DNA of 49,822 nt, from the NCBI GenBank assembly GCA_023262245.1, contig JALRDC010000117.1:1-49822 (forward strand). The letters run 5' to 3'. Every line of letters starts with the position of its first letter. Position 1 is the first letter of the stretch. Positions 9,038-16,905 of the stretch are shown one piece after another. Both the position numbers and the translations under genes were made by a program. The notes beneath the pieces were generated by a model. That model was not told the DNA's origin. It worked only from the letters and a program-made list of their open reading frames with translations, and ran no database searches. This DNA is from Flavobacteriaceae bacterium (GTDB taxonomy: Bacteria; Bacteroidota; Bacteroidia; Flavobacteriales; Flavobacteriaceae).

Positions 9038-9867
9038 CTTTTGTGTTGAGCGTATTCACCCAATATTTTAAATTTTGAAGCCATAATGGCAAGGAGCTTT
9101 CGTGCCTTCTCATAGTGAGAAAAGTCATCAAATGTAACATCTACAAAAAAGGCATATTTCCCCGGGGTTTCAATTACAGGAAGGGATTGTATTTTGGTCA
9201 AATTAAGTTGACAGTCACTCATCACATTAAGAACAGCTGCCAAACTCCCACGTTGATGATCCAAGATAAATTTTAAAGCGGCTTTATTGACCTTATTTTG
9301 AGGGACAAGAGTTCCCTTTTTTTGGATAATGACAAAGCGAGTGACGTTGTTTTTTATGGTTTGTATAGAAGTAGCAAATACTTTTAAACCAAAAAGAGTT
9401 GCTGCTTCTTTACTGGCAATTGCTCCGATGCCTTTCAATTGGTTTTCTGCAATGCGCTGTGCTTCTTCAGCTGTATCTTCAGACTCTACCAAACGGATAT
9501 GAGGATAATCTTTGAAAAAGTTTTTACACTGCAATAAAGCCATTGGATGAGAGTGAACTTCTTGGATATCCTCAATGGTTTGTCCCGAAAGACCCATAAA
9601 ATTGTGATGTATGCTTAATCCGTATTCCCCTACAATTTGTAAATCATTTTGATCGATTAAGGCATAATTAGGAATAATGGATCCTGCAATTGAATTTTCA
9701 ATAGCCATTACTGCTTGGTCTGCAGTTCCTTGAAGAACAGCATTTACAGAAGCATCAAAAGTATCACAAGCTACTAAGGACAGTTGTTCGCCAAAGTATT
9801 TTTTTGCGACAAGATGGTGAAACGATCCTTGTTTTCCTTGTATGGCTACTGTTATTTTGGTTTCCAT
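9034..9867 (-). CDS. pheA: prephenate dehydratase
   Basis: A 277-residue enzyme converting prephenate to phenylpyruvate. The catalytic domain shows IQGKQGSFHH at the N-terminus, AIENSIAGSI (55-64) and the conserved NNVTRF (173-178). An ACT domain follows from about residue 200. In that domain the usual Phe-binding motifs GALV and ESRP read GSLA (207-210) and QSLP (227-230), so feedback inhibition may differ from enterobacterial PheA. An in-frame TTG at 9876 lies inside the poly-U tract of the attenuator. The ATG at 9867, just after the terminator, is the better start. First structural gene of the operon. Confidence 0.93.
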   Translation of the reverse strand: METKITVAIQGKQGSFHHLVAKKYFGEQLSLVACDTFDASVNAVLQGTADQAVMAIENSIAGSIIPNYALIDQNDLQIVGEYGLSIHHNFMGLSGQTIEDIQEVHSHPMALLQCKNFFKDYPHIRLVESEDTAEEAQRIAENQLKGIGAIASKEAATLFGLKVFATSIQTIKNNVTRFVIIQKKGTLVPQNKVNKAALKFILDHQRGSLAAVLNVMSDCQLNLTKIQSLPVIETPGKYAFFVDVTFDDFSHYEKARKLLAIMASKFKILGEYAQHKR

Positions 9868-9880
9868 TGAGTTCAAAAAA

Positions 9881-9905
9881 AAAGTCCCGATGGCATCAGG
9901 ACTTT
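9881..9905 (-). terminator. attenuator terminator in front of pheA
   Basis: On the minus strand two 12-base arms, AAAGTCCTGATG and CATCGGGACTTT, flank a single C and pair completely with one G-U. They are followed directly by a run of nine U (9883-9875). This strong intrinsic terminator lies between the leader peptide stop (9931) and the pheA ATG (9867), so it can only act on the pheA operon transcript. Its 5' arm (9905-9899, AAAGTCC) is also complementary to GGACUUU inside the leader ORF. Confidence 0.9.
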
Positions 9906-9930
9906 ATTATCTTATATTATTGATTAATTA

Positions 9931-9999
9931 CTACAAAGTCCAGTTAGCTTCTGCGTAGAAGTAATAAAAGTCGTTATAGTAAAAAAATGTTGTTTTCAT
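9931..9999 (-). CDS. Phe/Tyr-rich leader peptide of the pheA operon
   Basis: A 22-codon ORF with ATG at 9999 and TAG at 9931. Codons 5-15 read FFYYNDFYYFY: nine of eleven are Phe or Tyr, and Trp is codon 20. The downstream antiterminator segment GGACTTT (9941-9935) is formed by codons 20-22. If a ribosome stalls at the Phe/Tyr codons for lack of charged tRNA, this segment is free to pair with the terminator's 5' arm and the operon is read. If the ribosome reaches the stop it covers the segment and the terminator forms. This is classical ribosome-mediated attenuation; the mechanism is inferred from sequence. Confidence 0.85.
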   Translation of the reverse strand: MKTTFFYYNDFYYFYAEANWTL

Positions 10000-10014
10000 T
10001 GTTTAAAATCTCAG

Positions 10015-10045
10015 CAAATGTACTATTGCTTTTATCAAAAACAAA
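10015..10045 (-). promoter_or_regulatory. promoter of the pheA operon
   Basis: TTTG (10045-10042), then a spacer of exactly 19 bases, then TACATTTG (10022-10015): a perfect match to the Bacteroidota consensus TTTG-N19-TAnnTTTG. Transcription would start near 10010, about 10 bases before the leader peptide ATG, as expected for an attenuator transcript. Confidence 0.8.
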
Positions 10046-10317
10046 TTTTTAGCGTTTTTTTTTAAAATTGTTTGAGAAGAACTTCCTAAATCAAGTTTTA
10101 AATTGAAAAAAAATCCCTAAACCGAAAAAAATATGGAATCCCCTAAACTGACCTAGATCAATTACAGCGATGGTTATAAAATAAATTAAAGGACTAATGA
10201 GGCGAGAACGGAAGTAGGATGGCGAACTTTGGTAAGAGAACTACTCATTACTTTTTAAAACAGTAATGAATAGTTATTGAAAAGAAGTATCTTATCCTTT
10301 ATTTAAAAATCATTTCT
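10046..10317. other. intergenic region between divergent pheA and DUF819 operons
   Basis: About 270 bases without a convincing gene. The first half is A/T-rich and shows nothing clear. The second half (10191-10300) holds a 13-base imperfect dyad and a possible 15-codon ORF, MANFGKRTTHYFLKQ (10219-10266), which stops in the same frame as the DUF819 gene. That small ORF has no amino-acid bias or terminator to suggest an attenuator. A partial promoter (TTTG 10228-10231 with TACTTTTT 10249-10256, 17-base spacer) is weak. Confidence 0.4.
10240..10274. repeat. 13-base inverted repeat upstream of the DUF819 gene
   Basis: ACTACTCATTACT (10240-10252) and AGTAATGAATAGT (10262-10274) are inverted copies with one mismatch and a 9-base loop, 43 bases before the DUF819 start. 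A third related copy, TAATGAG (10195-10201), could pair with the left arm instead. No U-tract follows, so this is not a terminator. It could be an operator or an mRNA structure. Confidence 0.6.
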
Positions 10318-11445
10318 TTGCTTGAAGCTTTCGTAATTGTATTAGTAACTGTTCTGCTGATCCTTTTTTTAGAAAAGTGGGACAAGGTTTGGATTAAAAA
10401 GTTCTTCAATTGGATTCCATCGATTCTCTTAGCCTACTTAATTCCTGCTATAATTTCTAGTATTTTAAATCAAGATTACAGTCAAATTGAAATCCATGAT
10501 TGGAGTAAGACGGTGTTCATCCCTATGGCTGTATTAGCAGTTATGAGCAGTTTGTCTATAAATCAACTAAAAGCTATAGGATGGAAACCCATCGTTGTTT
10601 TTGTTTCAGGTTCTTTTTGGATTGCATTATTCCCAGTTGCTTTTGTATATCTATTTCAACATACTTCTATGGTCTCTGAGCTTTTTGTAAAACAAGAGGT
10701 CTGGAAAGCCATCCCCCCAGTAGTAGGAAGTTGGATTGGGGGAAGTACAAGTCAATTGGTTCTTAAGGAGGTGGTAGCCTGTTCGGAAGCTTTGTTTTTG
10801 ACTGTTCTGGTTTTGGATAACATCTTGGTTAATCTTTGGACGATTGGGATGTTTCAAAATATTAAAAGAAGTGCCTTTTTTAATCGTTTGTTAAAGATCA
10901 ATGCCCTGTCGCTTCCCGAAGAAATTAAAGATAGTCCAGACAAAAAAACGAACCCTTTGATCACCTTTATAGTGCTTCTAGCATTAGTTTATGGGGTTGA
11001 GTTAAGCTTCACCTCTTTTGTGGGGAAGATTGTAGTTTTATCTTTTCTAGGATTGGGATTGGGATTCTTCATTAAATCTTGGAACAGCAAATTCATTTTA
11101 AAATTGGGCAGTTTCCTTATTTTAGTTGTAATGGCAGTTTTGGGATTAAAACTGCGCTTTGAACTCTTACAATTTGATCCTTTTTTTGTTGGATTTCTGG
11201 TCTTGTGGTTGTTCAGTCATTTTGTATTCATGCTGGGGGTAGCAAAACTTCTAAATGTCAATGCCGCATGGGTGCCCATAGCAAGTATGGCAAATGTTGG
11301 CGGAATAGCAACAGCTCCCGCGGTTACAGCTGCTTATGAAAAAAAGTGGATGCCCCATGCCATCATTTTGGCGGTGTTGAGCATGGCAAGTGGAACCTTT
11401 TGGGGTTTGCTGACCATTAGTCTTTTTCGTTTCTTTATACTTTAA
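10318..11445 (+). CDS. DUF819 family membrane protein
   Basis: A 375-residue polytopic protein with about ten membrane segments. Two family features are visible: IPPVVGSWIGGSTSQLVLKEV in the middle, and near the end ASMANVGGIATAPAVTAAY, resembling paired half-repeats of an ion- or solute-transporter fold. Function and substrate are unknown for this family. The start is TTG; a stop lies 48 bases upstream in frame, and no ATG lies between. The next gene begins immediately after the stop (TAAATG). Confidence 0.8.
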   Translation: MLEAFVIVLVTVLLILFLEKWDKVWIKKFFNWIPSILLAYLIPAIISSILNQDYSQIEIHDWSKTVFIPMAVLAVMSSLSINQLKAIGWKPIVVFVSGSFWIALFPVAFVYLFQHTSMVSELFVKQEVWKAIPPVVGSWIGGSTSQLVLKEVVACSEALFLTVLVLDNILVNLWTIGMFQNIKRSAFFNRLLKINALSLPEEIKDSPDKKTNPLITFIVLLALVYGVELSFTSFVGKIVVLSFLGLGLGFFIKSWNSKFILKLGSFLILVVMAVLGLKLRFELLQFDPFFVGFLVLWLFSHFVFMLGVAKLLNVNAAWVPIASMANVGGIATAPAVTAAYEKKWMPHAIILAVLSMASGTFWGLLTISLFRFFIL

Positions 11446-12324
11446 ATGAAAGCCACACAAGCTAAAAATCCGCATTTATACTACCTCGTCTTATTAAACC
11501 TAGGGATGCTTTTCATCAGTACCTCAGGAGTATTGGGTCGTTATATTGCCTTGCCTCCTCCCGTTTCTATTTGGGTGCGTTCCCTTATTGCCTTAGTCCT
11601 TTTGATACTTTATGCATATTATAAAAAATTTAACTTCAAAATCAATTGGAAAAACCACACAAACGCTGTTTGGTGGAGTGGTTTTCTTATGGCCGTACAT
11701 TGGATCACCTACTTTTTTGCCCTTCAATGGAGCAATGTTGCTATTGGAATGTTGTCGCTTTTTACCTATCCCATCATGACCGTTTTTTTAGAACCTTTTT
11801 TTATTCCGGTGAAGCTTCAAAAAATGCATTTGATCTTGGGTGGACTCATCATACTTGGTATTTATTTTTTAGTTCCTGCCTTTGACCTCAAAAATTCAGG
11901 AACGCAAGGTTTATTGATCGGATTATTTTCAGCCTTAGCTTATGCATTGCGAAATTTGATTTTAAAAAAACACAATGCGATGGGCAATGGCTCCATACAA
12001 ATGATCTATCAATTAGGGGTTGTAGTAGTTCTTTTGGCTCCTGTGCTATGGCTTTATCCAGATGCTGACATTCTTTCTCAATGGCCCTATTTGTTTATTT
12101 TGGGAGCAATTACTACGGCCTTGGGTCACACCCTGTTTTTAAGTAGCTTTTCTTATTTTAATATAAGTACGGCGAGTATTATGAGTAGTATTCAACCCCT
12201 TTTTGGAGTACTTTTAGGGGCTCTTTTTCTAAATGAAATCCCAACCCTAAAAAGTGTGATTGGCGGAGTGCTTATTTTAACTACCGTCCTAATAGAAAGT
12301 AAAAGATCCAACGCAAAAAAATAA
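11446..12324 (+). CDS. EamA/DMT-family transporter
   Basis: A 292-residue inner-membrane protein with about ten predicted helices in two EamA repeats (roughly 10-140 and 155-288). Typical motifs are FISTSGVLGRYIALPP, WSNVAIGMLSLFTYPIM and, in the second repeat, FNISTASIMSSIQPLFGVLLGALFLNEIP. Drug/metabolite transporters of this kind usually export amino acids or other small metabolites; the substrate cannot be inferred. The ATG abuts the DUF819 stop with no gap, so the two are co-transcribed. Confidence 0.87.
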   Translation: MKATQAKNPHLYYLVLLNLGMLFISTSGVLGRYIALPPPVSIWVRSLIALVLLILYAYYKKFNFKINWKNHTNAVWWSGFLMAVHWITYFFALQWSNVAIGMLSLFTYPIMTVFLEPFFIPVKLQKMHLILGGLIILGIYFLVPAFDLKNSGTQGLLIGLFSALAYALRNLILKKHNAMGNGSIQMIYQLGVVVVLLAPVLWLYPDADILSQWPYLFILGAITTALGHTLFLSSFSYFNISTASIMSSIQPLFGVLLGALFLNEIPTLKSVIGGVLILTTVLIESKRSNAKK

Positions 12325-12357
12325 CTGAAAGAAAATGTATCTTTAAATAAAACTTAC

Positions 12358-13251
12358 ATGAGTCTAATTTTAGAAGGGGTAGCAAAAAAATTTGGAGAAC
12401 TCCAAGCCTTAAAGGGGGTCTCCATCCACTTAAAAAAAGGAGAGGTCGTAGGCCTTTTAGGTCCTAATGGTGCTGGAAAATCTACTCTCATGAAAATTTT
12501 AACAGGTTACTATACCGAATGGGAAGGAAGTGTAGTTTTTTATGATAAAGATTTAAAAACAGAACGTAGAACCATACAAAAGGAGGTAGGTTATTTAACC
12601 GAAAACAACCCACTCTATCCCGAAATGTATGTAAAAGAGTATTTAGATTACGTTGCCGAACTCTATCGGCTAAAAAACCCTCCTGTAGAAGCTCTGATAA
12701 ATCAAACAGGCTTGGAAGACCATAAAAAGAAAAAGATTCAAACCTTATCTAAAGGCTATAAGCAACGCGTTGGACTGGCAGCAGCCCTGTTACACAATCC
12801 GAAATTAATCATACTCGATGAACCCACAACGGGCCTCGATCCAAATCAACTGGTAGAAATTCGAAAATTGATTCGAAATTTAGGCAAAGACAAAACAGTC
12901 TTACTGTCTACCCATATTTTACAAGAAGTAGATGCTCTTTGCGATCGGGTACTGATTATTAATAAAGGTGAAATTGTTTTAGATGAGCGGATGGAAAACC
13001 TTAGAAAGGATCAAAAACAAATCATTGAAGTTAGTTTTGATTATCGTGTGGAGACTGAGGCGTTAGCAAGAATTCCAAACGTACAACAGGTGAGAAACCC
13101 TCATGATTTTGATTACGAATTACAACTGAAGGAAAAAAAAGACATGCGCCCAGCTGTTTTTGATTTTGCCCATGACAACGGTCTTAAAATCCTAAAGCTC
13201 CAATTAAAAAATGAAAGCTTAGAAAAGGTGTTTAAATCCCTTACATCCTAA
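12358..13251 (+). CDS. gldA: gliding-motility ABC transporter ATP-binding protein GldA
   Basis: A 297-residue ABC ATPase with Walker A GPNGAGKST (35-43), signature LSKGYKQRVGLAAALL, Walker B LIILDEPTTGLDP and the switch His in LLSTHILQEVD. The C-terminal 80 residues form the extension seen in GldA. In Flavobacterium GldA works with the membrane proteins GldF and GldG in gliding; neither partner is in this window. The close match in length and segments such as YLTENNPLYPEMYVKEYL supports GldA over a generic ABC-2 ATPase. Its 3' end overlaps metF tail to tail by 4 bases. Confidence 0.85.
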   Translation: MSLILEGVAKKFGELQALKGVSIHLKKGEVVGLLGPNGAGKSTLMKILTGYYTEWEGSVVFYDKDLKTERRTIQKEVGYLTENNPLYPEMYVKEYLDYVAELYRLKNPPVEALINQTGLEDHKKKKIQTLSKGYKQRVGLAAALLHNPKLIILDEPTTGLDPNQLVEIRKLIRNLGKDKTVLLSTHILQEVDALCDRVLIINKGEIVLDERMENLRKDQKQIIEVSFDYRVETEALARIPNVQQVRNPHDFDYELQLKEKKDMRPAVFDFAHDNGLKILKLQLKNESLEKVFKSLTS

Positions 13252-14204
13252 AACACCTCTTTTGCAATGGCCTTGATATTATCCGCTTTTCCCATAGAAT
13301 AATAATGTAAAAAAGGAACGCCAGCGGCTTTGAGTTCTTTACTCTGTTCAATACACCAATCTATCCCCACCTGACGCACGGCTTTGTTGTCCTTACATCG
13401 AATGACTTCTTTAATAAGAGGCTCGGGAAGATCCACATGAAAACGGTGTGGAATCAAATTTAGTTGTTTTAGCGTGGAAAGCGGTTTAAGCCCCGGAATA
13501 ATAGGTACTTCAATCCCTTCAGCTCTTGCAAGAGCGACAAATTCAAAATACTTCTGGTTGTCAAAAAACATTTGAGTAACTACATAGTCTGCGCCCGCTT
13601 CAATTTTTTTCTTTAAAAAATGTAAATCACTTGCTAAACTTGGTGCTTCCATATGCTTTTCGGGATATCCAGACACCCCAATACAAAAATCTGTTGGGTT
13701 TGAATTTAGAATTTCATGGTCAAGATAGATCCCTTTGTTCAAATCGGCGATTTGACTTACTAACTCATTGGCATAGCGATGACCGTCTTCGAAAGGAGTA
13801 AAATAGGTCTCTGTTTTAACAGGGTCTCCACGAAGTGCGACAAGGTTTTGAATCCCTAAAAAATCAAGGTCGATCAGAAAATTCTCAGTATCTTCTTTTG
13901 TAAATCCTCCGCAAAGAATGTGCGGTACCGCATCTACATTATACTTTGATTGTATCGCAGCACAAATCCCTACCGTTCCTGGGCGTTTACGTATAATTTT
14001 CTTTTCAAGTAAGCCCTTTCCCACTTCCTTATAAACATGTTCTTCTCTGTGATAAGTTACGTCTATAAAGGGAGGATTAAATTCCATTAACATGTCTAGA
14101 GCTTCAAAAATCGAATTGATATTTTGACCTTTGAGGGGAGGCAAAATTTCAAATGTAAATTGGGTCTGCCCTTTTGCGTTTGCTATATGTTCGGTGATTT
14201 TCAT
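13248..14204 (-). CDS. metF: methylenetetrahydrofolate reductase
   Basis: A 318-residue FAD enzyme that reduces 5,10-methylene-THF to 5-methyl-THF, the methyl donor for methionine synthase. It shows the N-terminal FEILPPLKG (catalytic Glu), VTYHRE, ALRGDP and YVVTQMFFDNQKYFEF of the MTHFR barrel. It is the last gene of the methionine operon, 22 bases after the second metH gene, which places methyl supply directly with methyl use. Length matches bacterial MetF. Confidence 0.95.
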   Translation of the reverse strand: MKITEHIANAKGQTQFTFEILPPLKGQNINSIFEALDMLMEFNPPFIDVTYHREEHVYKEVGKGLLEKKIIRKRPGTVGICAAIQSKYNVDAVPHILCGGFTKEDTENFLIDLDFLGIQNLVALRGDPVKTETYFTPFEDGHRYANELVSQIADLNKGIYLDHEILNSNPTDFCIGVSGYPEKHMEAPSLASDLHFLKKKIEAGADYVVTQMFFDNQKYFEFVALARAEGIEVPIIPGLKPLSTLKQLNLIPHRFHVDLPEPLIKEVIRCKDNKAVRQVGIDWCIEQSKELKAAGVPFLHYYSMGKADNIKAIAKEVF

Positions 14205-14226
14205 TTATTCTATTCTAAAATTTTTA

Positions 14227-16905
14227 TTACTCTGCCAAATTGGGACTGAGCCATTTTCGAGCTTCTTCTATGTTTATTCCTCTTCGTTTACTGTAAGACA
14301 ACAATTGGTCTTCTTTAATCTTACCCAATCCAAAATATTGCGCTTGAGGGTGCGCAAAATAATATCCAGATACCGATGAAGCTGGCCACATAGCCAAACT
14401 TTCGGTTAATTTTACACCGATGGTTTCTTCTACATCTAAAAGCTTCCAAAGGGTTTTTTTCTCTAAATGATCTGGACATGCCGGATAGCCAGGAGCAGGA
14501 CGAATACCGCTATAGTTTTCTCGAATCAGCTCTTCATTTGTAAGTGCTTCTTTTACAGCGTATCCCCAATAATGGGTCCGTACTCTTAAATGCAAATATT
14601 CTGCAAAAGCTTCTGCAAGACGATCCGCAAGAGCCTTGAGCATAATGGAACTGTAATCGTCGTTTTCAGCTTCAAAACGTTTTGCTATTTCATCAGTTCC
14701 AAAGCCTGCAGTTACACAAAAAGCTCCCATATAGTCAGGTTTACCATTTAATTTAGGAGCTATAAAGTCTGAAAGTGCAAGATTGGGATGTCCGCTGCGT
14801 TTTTTTAGTTGTTGCCGTAAAGTAAGCCACTGTACGCTTACCTCCTTACGAGCCTCGGTTTTATAGACCTCAATATCGTCTCCTACAGCATTTGCTGGAA
14901 AGAGACCAAAACGAGCTTTGGCGGTTAACCATTCCTTTTTAATAATTTTATCTAGCATCGTTTGAGCGTCTTCAAACAAGACACGGGCTTGTTCTCCTAC
15001 TACCTCATCTTTTAAAATCTCGGGGTACTTTCCATGCAAATCCCAGGAACGAAAAAAGGGAGTCCAATCGATAAAAGGAACTAAATCAGTTAGGGATTGG
15101 TTTTCTATTGTATGATTCCCTAGAGCTTTTGGCTTTACTGCTTCAAAGTTATCCCAGTCAATTGGGAATTTATTTTTTTGGGCCTCTTTTAGGGGAATAT
15201 AGGATTTAGCTGCAGTTCGTTCTAAAAATTTGGCTTTAAATATTTCGTATTCTTCTCGAATTTGAAGCGTGTAAGCTTCTCTTTTATCTTTTTGCAAAAG
15301 ATTACTCACTACTCCTACTGCTCGGGAAGCGTCATTAACATGGATAACTGGAGCTTGAGATTGAGGTGCAATCTTAACGGCTGTGTGGGCTTTAGAGGTG
15401 GTGGCTCCACCTATCAAAACGGGAATCTTAATGTTTTGGCGATCTAGCTCTTTGGCCAAATAAACCATTTCATCAAGAGAAGGAGTGATGAGTCCGGAAA
15501 GTCCTATCACATCTACCTGTTCTTCTATTGCCCTCTGAATTATAATTTCTGGAGGTACCATAACCCCTAAATCTACAATTTCATAATTGTTACAAGCCAG
15601 AACAACACTTACGATATTTTTCCCAATGTCATGCACGTCTCCTTTGACCGTTGCCATAAGTACTTTTCCTGCATATTGCGTACCTACGGTCTTTTCAGCT
15701 TCGATAAAAGGCTGTAAATAGGCCACCGCTTTTTTCATTACTCTTGCAGATTTAACCACCTGTGGAAGAAACATTTTTCCAGCTCCAAATAAATCTCCAA
15801 CTACGTTCATGCCGTCCATCAAAGGACCTTCGATTACCTCTATTGGTTTTTTTGCTTCCAGACGAGCTTCTTCTGTATCCTCTTCTATAAAGGTGTCTAT
15901 CCCTTTAATTAAAGCATGTGCTAATCGTGATTTTAGGTCTTCTTTTCTCCAAGCATCATCAGTTTTTTTAGCTCCTTTATGAATCTGAACGATGTTTTCA
16001 GAAAATTCTAGTAAACGTTCTGTAGCATCCTCTCTCCGATCCAGCAGTACGTCTTCGACATATTCCATCAAATCTTTAGGTACTTCATCGTAAACTTCCA
16101 AAAGTGAGGGGTTAACAATACCCATATTCATCCCATGCTGAATAGCATGATATAGAAATGAAGCATGCATTGCTTCTCTAACGGTATTATTTCCTCGAAA
16201 AGAAAAGGAAACATTACTTACTCCTCCACTTACATTGGCATGAGGTAAATTATCACGTATCCACTTTGTTGCATGAAAAAAGTCCAAGGCATTTTTGCGA
16301 TGTTCTTCCATACCCGTGGCTACTGGAAAAATGTTTGGATCAAAAATGATGTCTTCTGGTGGAAAACCTACTTGCTCAACAAGAATTTTATAGGAGCGAT
16401 CACAGATTTCGATACGTCTTTCTAAATCATCTGCTTGTCCTTTTTCGTCAAAGGCCATTACAATTACCGCAGCTCCGTATTTTTTTATGGTTTGTGCTTG
16501 ACTAATAAAAGTTGCTTCTCCTTCCTTTAAACTAATGGAATTTACGACACCCTTACCTTGAACCACTTTTAATCCTGCCTCTATGATCTCCCATTTGGAA
16601 CTATCAATCATAACGGGAACACGAGCAATATCTGGTTCAGCTGCAATTAGATTTAAAAAGGTGGTCATTGCCTGTACCCCATCAATCATGCCTTCATCCA
16701 TATTGACGTCGATGATTTGAGCACCACCCAAAACTTGTTCTCTTGCTATTTCAAGGGCATCTTGATATTGTTGGTTTTCTATAAGCCTTAAAAATTTTCT
16801 AGATCCTGTCACATTGGTTCGCTCTCCCACATTTACAAAGTTTGTGTCCTCGGTAATGATCAAAGGTTCTAATCCAGAAAGTAAAAGGGGTTTCTTTTTA
16901 ATCAT
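14227..16905 (-). CDS. metH: B12-dependent methionine synthase, folate/cobalamin/activation part
   Basis: An 892-residue protein equal to the C-terminal three quarters of MetH. In order: pterin-binding domain (VNVGERTNVTGSRKF near the start), helical cap plus B12 domain with the cobalamin ligand His in GDVHDIGKNI, and the SAM-dependent activation domain (RPAPGYPACPDHLEK, ESLAMWPASSVSGYYF). The homocysteine domain is encoded by the preceding gene. A TTG at 16947 would extend it by 14 residues. The ATG at 16905 overlaps the upstream stop by 8 bases (ATGATTAA) and gives the expected start, so it is preferred. Confidence 0.95.
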   Translation of the reverse strand: MIKKKPLLLSGLEPLIITEDTNFVNVGERTNVTGSRKFLRLIENQQYQDALEIAREQVLGGAQIIDVNMDEGMIDGVQAMTTFLNLIAAEPDIARVPVMIDSSKWEIIEAGLKVVQGKGVVNSISLKEGEATFISQAQTIKKYGAAVIVMAFDEKGQADDLERRIEICDRSYKILVEQVGFPPEDIIFDPNIFPVATGMEEHRKNALDFFHATKWIRDNLPHANVSGGVSNVSFSFRGNNTVREAMHASFLYHAIQHGMNMGIVNPSLLEVYDEVPKDLMEYVEDVLLDRREDATERLLEFSENIVQIHKGAKKTDDAWRKEDLKSRLAHALIKGIDTFIEEDTEEARLEAKKPIEVIEGPLMDGMNVVGDLFGAGKMFLPQVVKSARVMKKAVAYLQPFIEAEKTVGTQYAGKVLMATVKGDVHDIGKNIVSVVLACNNYEIVDLGVMVPPEIIIQRAIEEQVDVIGLSGLITPSLDEMVYLAKELDRQNIKIPVLIGGATTSKAHTAVKIAPQSQAPVIHVNDASRAVGVVSNLLQKDKREAYTLQIREEYEIFKAKFLERTAAKSYIPLKEAQKNKFPIDWDNFEAVKPKALGNHTIENQSLTDLVPFIDWTPFFRSWDLHGKYPEILKDEVVGEQARVLFEDAQTMLDKIIKKEWLTAKARFGLFPANAVGDDIEVYKTEARKEVSVQWLTLRQQLKKRSGHPNLALSDFIAPKLNGKPDYMGAFCVTAGFGTDEIAKRFEAENDDYSSIMLKALADRLAEAFAEYLHLRVRTHYWGYAVKEALTNEELIRENYSGIRPAPGYPACPDHLEKKTLWKLLDVEETIGVKLTESLAMWPASSVSGYYFAHPQAQYFGLGKIKEDQLLSYSKRRGINIEEARKWLSPNLAE

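Noticed and set aside
9876..9876. TTG at 9876 as pheA start
   Set aside because: It lies within the U-tract of the attenuator terminator. The ATG at 9867 keeps all conserved sequence.
10219..10266. A 15-codon leader peptide (MANFGKRTTHYFLKQ) before the DUF819 gene as a second attenuator
   Set aside because: No run of one amino acid's codons, no U-tract after the adjacent hairpin, and no biosynthetic operon downstream.
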